Source: Streptomyces sp. NBC_01669
GTDB lineage: Bacteria; Actinomycetota; Actinomycetes; Streptomycetales; Streptomycetaceae
DNA: 64,000 nt
Assembly: GCF_026339735.1 (NCBI RefSeq)
Contig: NZ_JAPEQG010000001.1
Coordinates: forward strand, 1,426,001-1,490,000
Direction of reading: 5' to 3'
Part shown: positions 7,422 to 14,557 of the stretch, piece after piece
How positions within the stretch are numbered: position 1 is the first letter of the stretch
Layout of the letters: each line of letters opens with the position of its first letter
The notes under the pieces: model-generated
The model's input: the letters and a program-made list of their open reading frames with translations, nothing else
Told to the model about the DNA's origin: nothing
Database searches by the model: none
Program-made: the position numbers and the translations under genes

Positions 7422-9053
7422 ATGTCTACCCCCATGACTCATATCGCCTGTTCGTCGCTCTCCTTCGCCTGGCCCGACGGCAGTGAGGTCTTCGACGAAT
7501 TCCAGCTGACCGTGGGCCCCGGCAGGACCGGCCTCATCGGCGTCAACGGCTGTGGAAAGTCCACCCTGTTGCGGCTGATCGCGGGTGAACTCACCCCCAC
7601 CGAGGGCCACATCCGGACCCGGGGCGAGATCGGGTATCTGCCGCAGAATCTGGTCCTGGACACGGCGCTGCGGGTCGATGCGGCCCTGGGCATCGCCGGC
7701 ACCCGGGCCGCTCTGCACGCCATCGAGGCGGGTGACGTCCGCGAGGAGCAGTTCGCGGCCGTCGGCGACGACTGGGACGTGGAGGAGCGCGCCCGCGCGA
7801 CGCTCGATCAGCTCGGCCTGGGTCACATCGGGCTCGACCGCACGATCGGCGAGATGTCGGGCGGCGAGTGCGTGCTGCTGCGCCTGGCCGCGCTGCTGCT
7901 GGCCCGCCCCGGGGTGCTGCTGCTCGACGAACCCACGAACAATCTGGATCTGTACGCGCGCAGGCGGCTGTACGAGGCGATCGGCGCATGGGCGGGTGTC
8001 CTGGTCGTCGTCAGCCATGACCGTGAACTCCTGGAGCGGGTCGACCAGATCGCGGATCTGCGGGACGGATCGGTCACCTGGTACGGCGGGAATCTCTCGG
8101 AGTACGAGGAGGCGCTCGCCGTCGAGCAGGTGGCGGCCGAGCGCATGGTGCGGGTGGCGGAGGCCGACGTGCAGCGCCAGAAGCGTGAACTGGCCGACGC
8201 ACAGGTCAAGTTGGCTCGGCGCAAGCGCTACGGACAGAAGATGTCGGACACCAAGCGCGAGCCGAAGATCGTCATGGGCAACCGCAAGCGGGCCGCCCAG
8301 GAGTCGGCCGGCAAGCATCGCCTGATGCACGCCGGGAAGCTGGCAGAGGCGAAGGAGCGCCTCGACGACGCCGTCGAGGCGGTGCGGGACGACGACGAGA
8401 TCAGGGTCGAGCTGCCGCACACCAAGGTGCATCCGGGCCAGGGTGTGCTCGTACTGCGCGATCTGGAACTCGCTTACGGAGCAAGGGTGAGCGGCGGGTT
8501 CGAGCTGCGGGGCCCCGAGCGGATCGCGTTGGTGGGCCGCAACGGCGCGGGCAAGACGACGCTGTTGCGGACCATTGCCGGTGAGCTGGCACCGGTATCC
8601 GGCGAAGCCACACCCCAATTGCCGCTGGGCTTTCTGCCGCAGCGTCTGGATGTGCTCGACGACGGACTGAGCGTGGTGGAGAACGTGGTGCGATTCGCAC
8701 CGAATGCCACGGACAACCGGATCAGGGCGAGGCTGGCGCGCTTTCTGTTCAAGGGGGGCCGGGCGGACCGGCCCGTGGGGACGCTGTCGGGCGGGGAACG
8801 CTTCCGTGCGGCACTGGCGGCGCTGCTGCTGGCCGAACCGGCACCGCAGCTGCTGATGCTGGACGAGCCGACGAACAATCTGGACATGGCGAGCGTACGT
8901 CGGCTGACGGCGGCTCTGGAGTCGTACGAGGGAGCGCTGATCGTGGCGAGCCACGATGTGCCGTTCCTGGAATCGCTCGGCATCACGCGCTGGCTGCTGC
9001 TGGACGGCGAACTGCGTGACACCACGGCCGAGGCGGTGGCGACGGAACTCTGA
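7422..9053 (+). CDS. ABC-F family ATPase (ribosome-associated, possible antibiotic target protection)
   Basis: 543 residues with two ABC domains and no membrane segments. Domain 1 has Walker A GVNGCGKST at residues 40-48, signature MSGGE and Walker B VLLLDEPTNNLD. Domain 2 has GRNGAGKTT near residue 370, signature LSGGE and LLMLDEPTNNLD. A basic linker around residues 240-320 (KRKRYGQKMSDTKREPKI) is the P-site tRNA interaction motif region expected of ABC-F proteins. Some members protect ribosomes from macrolides, lincosamides, streptogramins or pleuromutilins; others are housekeeping. The structured leader favours an inducible resistance type, but this is inference. The start is the ATG at 7422 after GGGAGA. 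Confidence 0.88.
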   Translation: MSTPMTHIACSSLSFAWPDGSEVFDEFQLTVGPGRTGLIGVNGCGKSTLLRLIAGELTPTEGHIRTRGEIGYLPQNLVLDTALRVDAALGIAGTRAALHAIEAGDVREEQFAAVGDDWDVEERARATLDQLGLGHIGLDRTIGEMSGGECVLLRLAALLLARPGVLLLDEPTNNLDLYARRRLYEAIGAWAGVLVVVSHDRELLERVDQIADLRDGSVTWYGGNLSEYEEALAVEQVAAERMVRVAEADVQRQKRELADAQVKLARRKRYGQKMSDTKREPKIVMGNRKRAAQESAGKHRLMHAGKLAEAKERLDDAVEAVRDDDEIRVELPHTKVHPGQGVLVLRDLELAYGARVSGGFELRGPERIALVGRNGAGKTTLLRTIAGELAPVSGEATPQLPLGFLPQRLDVLDDGLSVVENVVRFAPNATDNRIRARLARFLFKGGRADRPVGTLSGGERFRAALAALLLAEPAPQLLMLDEPTNNLDMASVRRLTAALESYEGALIVASHDVPFLESLGITRWLLLDGELRDTTAEAVATEL

Positions 9054-9540
9054 GAGCCGTGGGAGATGCGGGGGAAAGGCGGCGGCCGGGACTACCGGTG
9101 GAGTAGGCCCGGCTCCTGCAGTCGCCGGCCGGAGTCAGTGCGAAAGGGAACTCCCGGTCCCCCTGCACTGCGAGTCGACCGCGGCGGCGAGCAGCCCTAT
9201 GCTCTCGCTGCGGCGCTCGCGACCTTCCTCGGACTTCTCGACCGATCCGTGGGACGGATGCTGACGGATGCTGTTCGCAGAGGAATCCGCAGGGCATCGA
9301 ACCGCCGGTCGACCCGGAGCAGCATGTCCCGGTCCGGCGCCGCAGTGCCTCGGCTCGACACGGTGCAGCTCGGCTCCTCGCACGGCTCGATGCCGATATG
9401 TAACTGCGCCGCTACCGGGGATCGTTGGAGCGACTGCGGACACTTGCTCCACCGGCCCAGGCATCGCGCTACGTCATCCGAGGCGTGGCCGAGGTGGCCG
9501 GCCCGCACCTCACCCCGAAACCCTATGGAGGGAACTACCC
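9054..9540. other. Intergenic region, no gene seen (487 bp)
   Basis: Open frames here lack codon bias or recognisable motifs. The region probably holds the end of the ABC-F transcript and the promoter of the dimethylargininase gene; no terminator hairpin or promoter box stood out. GGAGG at 9525-9529 is the ribosome site of the next gene. Confidence 0.5.
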
Positions 9541-10317
9541 GTGCCCAGCAGAAAAGCTCTGGTCCGCCGCCCCGACCCACGTCTCACCGAGGGTCTCGTC
9601 ACCCATGTCGAGCGCACCCCCGTCGATGTCCGCCTCGCCGTCGAGCAGTGGGAGCGGTATGTCGCCGTCCTCGGCGAGTACGGATGGGAGACGGTCGAGG
9701 TGAAGCCGGCGGCCGGATACCCGGACAGTGTGTTCGTCGAGGACACCGTCGTGATGTTCCGGAACGTGGCTCTCATCGCCCGGTCCGGCGCGGAGTCCCG
9801 CCGGGGCGAGACGGCAGCCGTGGAGGAGGCACTGGCCGGGCTCGGCTGCTCGGTGAACCGGGTGAGGGAGCCCGGCACGCTGGACGGCGGCGACGTCCTG
9901 AAGATCGGCGACACGGTCCTTGTCGGGCGTGGCGGCCGGACGAACGCGGAGGGGGTGCGGCAGCTCAGATCCGCGTTCGAGCCGCTGGGCGCCCGTGTCG
10001 CAGCCGTGCCGCTGACCAAGGTGCTGCATCTGAAGTCCGCGGTGACGGCGCTGCCGGACGGCACGGTCGTCGGGTACCCACCCCTGGTTGACGAGCCGTC
10101 GCTCTTCGGCCGTTTCCTGTCGGTTCCGGAGGAGGCGGGCTCGCACGTGGTGCTGCTCGGTGACGGGAATCTACTGATGGCCGCGAGCGCGCCGAAGACC
10201 GCGGAGTTGTTCGCGGGGCTCGGATATTACCCTGTATCGGTTGATATCAGCGAGTTCGAGAAACTGGAAGGGTGCGTGACCTGCCTCTCCGTACGCCTGC
10301 GTGACCTGCAGACATAA
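9541..10317 (+). CDS. ddaH: N(G),N(G)-dimethylarginine dimethylaminohydrolase
   Basis: 258 residues from a GTG at 9541 preceded by TGGAGGGA. This enzyme hydrolyses methylated arginine to citrulline and methylamine, or is a close relative such as an arginine deiminase-type hydrolase. Family motifs are visible: FVEDTVVMF (substrate Glu/Asp), TLDGGDVLKIGD, VGRGGRTN, HLKSAVTAL with the catalytic His at about residue 163, and EGCVTCLSVR near the end with the nucleophilic Cys (about residue 248). Length and motif spacing match the Pseudomonas enzyme. It stands alone, upstream of the desaturase gene. Confidence 0.93.
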   Translation: MPSRKALVRRPDPRLTEGLVTHVERTPVDVRLAVEQWERYVAVLGEYGWETVEVKPAAGYPDSVFVEDTVVMFRNVALIARSGAESRRGETAAVEEALAGLGCSVNRVREPGTLDGGDVLKIGDTVLVGRGGRTNAEGVRQLRSAFEPLGARVAAVPLTKVLHLKSAVTALPDGTVVGYPPLVDEPSLFGRFLSVPEEAGSHVVLLGDGNLLMAASAPKTAELFAGLGYYPVSVDISEFEKLEGCVTCLSVRLRDLQT

Positions 10318-10374
10318 CAGTACGTAGTCGGACTTCGCGCGGGCGGGGTTGGCGGGGGCCTTACTCCCCCTTTA

Positions 10375-10407
10375 ACCTACGGTCTCGTAACCTACGAGGC
10401 CGTAGGT
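10375..10407. promoter_or_regulatory. Palindromic operator upstream of the acyl-ACP desaturase
   Basis: acctacggtctcgta (10375-10389) and tacgaggccgtaggt (10393-10407) are inverted repeats with one mismatch and a 3-bp centre. taacctacg also occurs twice directly (10373, 10388). The site ends 27 bp before the desaturase GTG, so it must overlap the promoter or 5' end. Its form suits a TetR-family repressor, a common type of control for actinobacterial desaturase and fatty-acid genes. No TetR gene is present in this window. Confidence 0.68.
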
Positions 10408-10433
10408 ACTTCTCCCGTCCCCAGGAGCCCCCC

Positions 10434-11408
10434 GTGACGATCACCTCTCCCCACCTCGGCAGTTCAAAGGCGTGGACCGACGCCCAACTGCTGTACGCCC
10501 TGGAAGAGGTGGTGGAGAAGGAACTCAACCGCCATCTCAAAGTCGCCAAGGACTGGATGCCCCACGAGTACGTCCCCTTCTCGGACGGCCGGAATTTCCC
10601 CGGCATCTTCGAGGACGGTAAGGCATGGCAGGCCGACCAGTCCAAGGTCACCGACATCGGCAAGATCGCACTGGTCGTGAACCTGCTGACCGAGGACAAC
10701 CTCCCCAGCTACCACCACGAGATCGCCTCCCTGTTCGGCCGTGACGGCGCCTGGGGCACCTGGGTGCACCGCTGGACTGCGGAGGAGGGCCGGCACGGCA
10801 TCGTGATGCGCGACTACCTGCTTACCTCGCGCGCCGTCGACCCGGACAAGCTGGAGCAGTTCCGCATGGCGCACATGGCGGAGGGATTCGAGTCCGACAA
10901 CCGACACTCGATGCTGCACTCCGTGGCGTACGTCGCCTTCCAGGAACTCGCGACCCGCGTCTCGCACCGCAACACCGGTCACCAGTCGGGCGACCCGGTC
11001 TGCGACCGCATGCTGGCACGGATCGCCACCGACGAGAACCTGCACATGGTCTTCTACCGCAACCTGCTCGGCGCGGCCTTCGAGCTCGCCCCGGACCTGA
11101 CGATGCAGGCCGTGCGTGACGTCGTGGTCAATTTCCGGATGCCCGGTCACGGCATGCCCGGCTTCGAGCGGGCCGCAGCACAGATGGCGATCGGCGAGAT
11201 CTACAACATGCGGATCCATCACGACGACGTGATCCAGCCCGTGCTGCGCTACCTGAAGGTCCTGGACATCGACGGGCTCGGCCCGGACGGGCTGAAGGCG
11301 CAGGAGGAACTGGGGCTCTTCATGGGTGGACTGGACACCGAGGCGGCCAAGTTCGACGAGAAGCTGGCCACGCGCAAGGCGCGGATGGCCGCCCGCGCGA
11401 ACGCCTGA
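10434..11408 (+). CDS. desA: Acyl-[acyl-carrier-protein] desaturase (ferritin-like di-iron)
   Basis: 324 residues from a GTG at 10434 with CAGGAG upstream. It is a soluble stearoyl-ACP-desaturase-type enzyme that introduces a cis double bond into acyl-ACP, adjusting membrane fluidity. The two di-iron ligand helices are visible as EEGRHG (near residue 120) and DENLH (near residue 200), with further Glu ligands in the first helix pair (EEVVEKELNRH) and in FQELATRVSH. Length and order match actinobacterial DesA1/DesA2. The palindrome just upstream suggests repression by a TetR-type fatty-acid regulator. Two strong hairpins follow the gene. Confidence 0.93.
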   Translation: MTITSPHLGSSKAWTDAQLLYALEEVVEKELNRHLKVAKDWMPHEYVPFSDGRNFPGIFEDGKAWQADQSKVTDIGKIALVVNLLTEDNLPSYHHEIASLFGRDGAWGTWVHRWTAEEGRHGIVMRDYLLTSRAVDPDKLEQFRMAHMAEGFESDNRHSMLHSVAYVAFQELATRVSHRNTGHQSGDPVCDRMLARIATDENLHMVFYRNLLGAAFELAPDLTMQAVRDVVVNFRMPGHGMPGFERAAAQMAIGEIYNMRIHHDDVIQPVLRYLKVLDIDGLGPDGLKAQEELGLFMGGLDTEAAKFDEKLATRKARMAARANA

Positions 11409-11418
11409 CCCGCCCGCC

Positions 11419-11449
11419 TCGCGGAGGCCTGGGCCCCAGGCCTCCGCGA
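11419..11449 (+). terminator. Hairpin terminator after desA
   Basis: tcgcggaggcctggg (11419-11433) is followed after one base by its exact complement (11435-11449), giving a very stable stem 8 bp after the desaturase stop codon. Confidence 0.75.
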
Positions 11450-11478
11450 AACGCCTGACCCACAGCCCGCACGGCACC

Positions 11479-11514
11479 CGACGGCCCACGAGCCCGCTCA
11501 CTCGTGGGCCGTCG
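11479..11514 (+). terminator. Second hairpin with T-rich tail
   Basis: cgacggcccacgag (11479-11492) pairs perfectly with ctcgtgggccgtcg (11501-11514), loop 8 nt, followed by ttcttg. This is a textbook intrinsic terminator and may isolate desA from the decayed resolvase gene downstream. Confidence 0.75.
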
Positions 11515-11551
11515 TTCTTGTGTGACGCGGAGGCCGAAGGCGGCGGCGAGT

Positions 11552-11863
11552 CGTCGTAGGTGCGTCCACGGAGCTTCCCTCTGGCTTTCCCGACGGCCAT
11601 GCCCTCGCGGGTTCGGGCGCCAACGGGGTCGGCCTCGAACTCAGTGGCCGTCGCGAGGACGTTGAACAGCAGCCGGCAACCGGCCCATCGGGGTCGTGCA
11701 CGCGGGAGCCGATCCGGAGCTTCACGCCGTTGTCGGTGAGCTCGTCGACGATGTCGCGGGCGTCCCGGACGGATCGGGCGAGCCGGTCGAGTGTGGTCAC
11801 CACAAGGGTGTCACCGGCCCGGCACGCGGCAAGTGCCTCACGAAGTCCGGCGACCTGCGGCAA
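11552..11863 (-). pseudogene. Serine recombinase (resolvase/invertase) remnant
   Basis: Reading from 11863 downward gives the second half of a resolvase catalytic domain (LPQVAGLREALAACRAGDTLVVTTLDRLARSVRD..., shown in short pieces here). The conserved LDRLARS helix is present. The N-terminal part with the catalytic serine (about 55 residues) is missing. Near 11690 the frame shifts: LLFNVLATATEFEAD and REGMAVGKARGKLRGRT continue in another frame. No HTH domain follows. Both truncation and frameshift make it inactive. It is a trace of a past mobile element at the edge of the decayed zone. Confidence 0.8.
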
Positions 11864-11872
11864 GATTGAGCC

Positions 11873-12472
11873 GTGCCGACTGAGTCAGACAGGATTGAGC
11901 TGAGCGAACACGAACTTCGTGAAATCGCGGGCTACGCGGCCGATTGTGCGAGCAGGGCGCTGTCGATCTTCGAACAGAGTCTTCCTGCTGACACGCGCCC
12001 TCGTGACGCCATCGACGCAGCTCGCGCTTTCGCTGGGGGCGGCCGGCGCACGGCCGCTCTGCGACAGAGCGGTTGGGCGGCGTTCAGAGCGGCACGAGAA
12101 GCCGATTCACCCGCTGCGGTCGACGCGGCACGAGCGGCAAGCCATGCGGCCGGCGCCGCGTTCCTTCATCCCCTGGCAAACGCTCATCAGGTGAAGCACA
12201 TTCTCGGTGCGGCAGCGCATGCGGCGCGTGCCGAAGAGTTGGCGTCCGGAGAAGACCGGAGTGTCACTGCGGGGACCCTTGAATGGGCGTGTCATCACGC
12301 ACCACCATCGGTCACCGCGGTGCTCGGCCGTTTTCCCGCCGCACCTCCCGGAGGCGGGCGCGTGGGAGAGTTCATTCGCGATCTCGACGCCGCTCTCCGG
12401 CCGTCCTCCCAGATGCGGGCGCTCCCGCGCGACCGGCCCGCGGGGAGCGCCACGGGCGGGCCGTACGCGTGA
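11873..12472 (+). CDS. Putative immunity protein-like, Ala-rich helical protein
   Basis: 199 residues from a GTG at 11873. It consists of Ala-rich helices (AAGYAADCASRALSIFEQ; AAVDAARAASHAAGAAFLHPL; HQVKHILGAAAHAARAEEL) with a conserved-looking HPLANAHQVKHILGAA core and a C-terminal VGEFIRDLDAALR. It resembles proteins annotated in Streptomyces as putative immunity proteins of an exonuclease-like or Imm type. The role is not established and no toxin gene lies beside it. The gene starts 10 bp from the broken resolvase on the opposite strand, so the promoter has probably been altered. Confidence 0.55.
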   Translation: MPTESDRIELSEHELREIAGYAADCASRALSIFEQSLPADTRPRDAIDAARAFAGGGRRTAALRQSGWAAFRAAREADSPAAVDAARAASHAAGAAFLHPLANAHQVKHILGAAAHAARAEELASGEDRSVTAGTLEWACHHAPPSVTAVLGRFPAAPPGGGRVGEFIRDLDAALRPSSQMRALPRDRPAGSATGGPYA

Positions 12473-12693
12473 GGGGGTGGAGTCATCCTCTGCCGGGCTG
12501 CTGCCGCTCGGACCCCCTCGCCGGGCTCCCGTTCAGTGCGGGTCGGCCCGCGCGCAGGCGTCGTCGAGGAAGCCGCCCGACTGGTGCTGTCACAGCTCGG
12601 CGTGGGCGTCGCGTGCTGAAGGCGGCGGGGAAGTGGACGTGCTGGTGAAGGCGGGGTCGGCGCGAGGCAGATTCCGGGCGCCGGGCCGGGGCG

Positions 12694-12891
12694 TCACTTC
12701 AGTTCCATGAGGATGTCGGCGCGGGCGAAGTAGTCGGCCACCGGGAGACGGTCGCGGGTGATCCTGGCAAACCCGGCTTTCTCGTAGAGGTGGATGGCGG
12801 GAGCAAGCTTGCTGTTCGTACCGAGAAACAGCCGGGCCCCGCCGAGTGCGCGGGCGCGATCGACCGCTGCGGCAATGAGTTGCCGGCTCAC
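12694..12891 (-). pseudogene. GNAT N-acetyltransferase C-terminal remnant
   Basis: 65 codons read SRQLIAAAVDRARALGGARL, LFLGTNSKLAPAIHLYEKAG and FARITRDRLPVADYFARADI, the last third of a GNAT acetyltransferase: the NxxAxxLYxxxGF signature and final strand. The acetyl-CoA-binding loop (Q/RxxGxG/A) that should precede it is not found upstream in any frame, so the gene has lost its N-terminal two thirds. The adjoining 12473-12693 stretch contains no recognisable gene. Confidence 0.68.
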
Positions 12892-12996
12892 GGCTGGCCC
12901 ACAGACTTGTCGCGCGGTTCAGTCAGCACAAGGTCATGCTCACCGCTGCCCGGGGCGCAGTCGCTGTGCAGGGGCGGCGTCCGGTATGGGCCGGCG

Positions 12997-13140
12997 TCAG
13001 GGGACGGTGCGCCGCACGACGGCCATGTGGTGCGGGAAGCCGATCCGCAGGACGGCGGCGGCAACGGCGGCGGCGAGGACCACAGCGCCGAGGACGGTAC
13101 GGCAGCCAGACCGACCAGCACCCAGGCGCCGCTGCCGGCC
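12997..13140 (-). pseudogene. C-terminal scrap of a membrane transporter (probably MFS)
   Basis: In one frame GAWVLVGLAAV, then with a one-base shift LGAVVLAAAVAAAVLRIGF and PHHMAVVRRTVP before a TGA at 12997-12999. This is a hydrophobic helix plus a short cytoplasmic tail such as ends MFS permeases. It abuts, back to back, the C-terminal half of a LysR regulator on the other strand. That arrangement fits a divergent LysR-MFS pair from which the central DNA (both 5' ends) was deleted. Family assignment rests on one helix and is tentative. Confidence 0.5.
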
Positions 13141-13649
13141 CAGCCGGGGGAACCCTGCTCGATCGCGGCGACCAGGAGGACCTGGAGCGGCTCGGCCTCC
13201 AAGCCCGGCTCATCGGCGCCGACCGCCTCTACGCCGTTTCCACCGGCGATGTACGCGCCCAGGACACCGTCGTCCTCCTCGACAACGACGCCACGTCCTG
13301 GCGGTCCTGGAACGTCTACGCCGAACAATTGGCCCACGACACCGGGGCCCGCACGGTACACATCTCCGACGGCGGCGTCACCGGCCCCGCTTTCTTCGAC
13401 CACGTCCGCCGCAGTCGCCGCCCGGTCATCAACTCGCCCAAGGGTCAGGCCGCCCCTCTGCCGCCCGACCTGGTCCAACGCCCGGTCGTCACACCGGAGG
13501 TGTACTGGACCTGGTCCCTGGTCCAGCGCGCCGGCGAGGTCCGCTCCGCGGTACGCGCCGTCGTCGACGTGCTCTGTGACGGCGTCGGCGACCTGGGAAT
13601 CCACGCCCCGGGCGCCTGGCTGCCCGACGGCGACGCACACAGGCAGTAG
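13141..13649 (+). pseudogene. LysR-family regulator, effector-domain remnant lacking the HTH
   Basis: The frame ending at the TAG of 13647-13649 encodes the second half of a LysR substrate-binding domain: GADRLYAVSTGDVRAQDTVV, VLLDNDATSWRSWNVYAEQL, DGGVTGPAFFDHVRRSRRPV, and GDLGIHAPGAWLPDGDAH. The N-terminal winged HTH (about 90 residues) and first subdomain are absent. The open frame extending upstream is low-complexity sequence antisense to the transporter scrap. No ribosome site or plausible start precedes the conserved part, so I treat it as non-functional. Confidence 0.65.
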
Positions 13650-13772
13650 GCAGCCCCGCTCCCCCGCCGAAGCGGGCCCGGGGTGCCGGCCCGACAGCCC
13701 CGTCCACCTGGGCCGGGAGGCTGCGCCTGCCGGCTGCGAAGAAGCCGGTGCTGGAATCGGCCCTGATGCCAG

Positions 13773-13824
13773 TTGACTCATTCTCGACCGGTCGTCTATA
13801 TTCAAATAGCCGACCGGTCGGCTA
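13773..13824 (+). promoter_or_regulatory. Strong promoter overlapped by TetR-type operators
   Basis: A near-consensus promoter is visible: ttgact (13773-13778), 18-bp spacer, tatatt (13797-13802), an unusually A/T-rich island here. The spacer contains cgaccggtcg (13785-13794), and just downstream of the -10 lies the perfect 18-bp palindrome tagccgaccggtcggcta (13807-13824). Two copies of the gaccggtc core are typical of TetR-family repressor binding. No TetR gene is present within the window. Expression would run toward the SnoaL-like gene at 14046. Confidence 0.7.
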
Positions 13825-14045
13825 GTAACAACCACTTCAGTTTCGAGGTCGGTCATCATGAGCTCTCAGGGTCAAGGCCGCAGTCCTCACCGGCGCCTCG
13901 CCACATGGTCGTCGAACCATACGGAACCCGGCCCGCCGACAACCGGCACAGGCTTGCGGCATGCGACGGCCGAACCCGCGGCCGACGTCATGACCGGCCT
14001 GACCCAGCAGCCCTGAACCCGATTCCACCCGACAGGAGAACCCTG
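13825..14045 (+). other. Transcribed leader with a decayed gene start
   Basis: An ATG at 13858 opens a 52-codon frame to a TGA ending at 14016 with no recognisable product. In a shifted frame just after the ATG the peptide RVKAAVLTGAS appears, which looks like the first strand of a nucleotide-binding oxidoreductase. The simplest reading is that the gene first served by the TetR-type promoter was lost except for its start, leaving the SnoaL-like gene under that promoter. The remnant identity is speculative. Confidence 0.3.
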
Positions 14046-14417
14046 ATGAACAGCACGACAGACAGCGAAGCGATCCTGCGCGGTGTCCTCGACCAGTGGA
14101 AAGCGGCCGTCGACGGGCACGAACCGCAGCGGGTCGCCTCCCACTTCACCGAGGACGCGATCTTCCAGGGTCTGCGCCCCTACAGCGTCGGCCGGCAGGG
14201 CGTCGCCGACTACTACGATTCCCAACCCCTCGGGCTGAAGGCCGCGTATCGGATTCTCGAAACCAGGCGGCCCGCCGACGACCTCGTGCTCGGTTACCTG
14301 AGCGTCGACTTCTCGTTCACCGACCGGCCCACCCTCGGCGTCAATCTCGGCGTACTGGTCAAGCGCGTGGAGGACGGCTGGTACATCAGTCACTACCAGG
14401 TGTCCCGCCTCGATTGA
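14046..14417 (+). CDS. SnoaL-like / SgcJ-type NTF2-fold protein
   Basis: 123 residues from an ATG at 14046 with AGGAGAA upstream. The length and pattern are those of NTF2-like DUF4440/SgcJ proteins: N-terminal helix ILRGVLDQWKAAVDGHEPQR, VASHFTEDAIFQGLRP, the VGRQGVADYYD helix, and terminal strands VLVKRVEDGWYISHYQVS. Members include polyketide cyclases, steroid isomerases and many uncharacterised small enzymes, so no reaction is assigned. It is the first intact gene downstream of the TetR-type promoter at 13773. Confidence 0.78.
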   Translation: MNSTTDSEAILRGVLDQWKAAVDGHEPQRVASHFTEDAIFQGLRPYSVGRQGVADYYDSQPLGLKAAYRILETRRPADDLVLGYLSVDFSFTDRPTLGVNLGVLVKRVEDGWYISHYQVSRLD

Positions 14418-14557
14418 TTACCGCAGGCCGGCCGGGGCACCACCGAGGAACGGCGATGCCGGCCTCCGCGATTGCGAGAGCCGGCCCGTCCGGTGGTGTA
14501 TCAGTTGATCCCGGTCGTCGCCCTCCCCCGGGGCCGCAGTGCGCGTGCGGTCACCCT

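Noticed and set aside
7253..7486. Small frame with VCHVCHVC ahead of and overlapping the ABC-F start, as a separate gene
   Set aside because: It has no ribosome site and overlaps the ABC-F start by 65 bases in another frame. I kept it only as a possible part of the leader.
11552..11863. Active DNA inversion or resolution system
   Set aside because: The recombinase lacks its catalytic N-terminus and DNA-binding domain and is frameshifted.
11873..12472. Toxin-immunity pair
   Set aside because: The immunity-like protein has no toxin gene beside it; its neighbours are broken recombinase and acetyltransferase genes.
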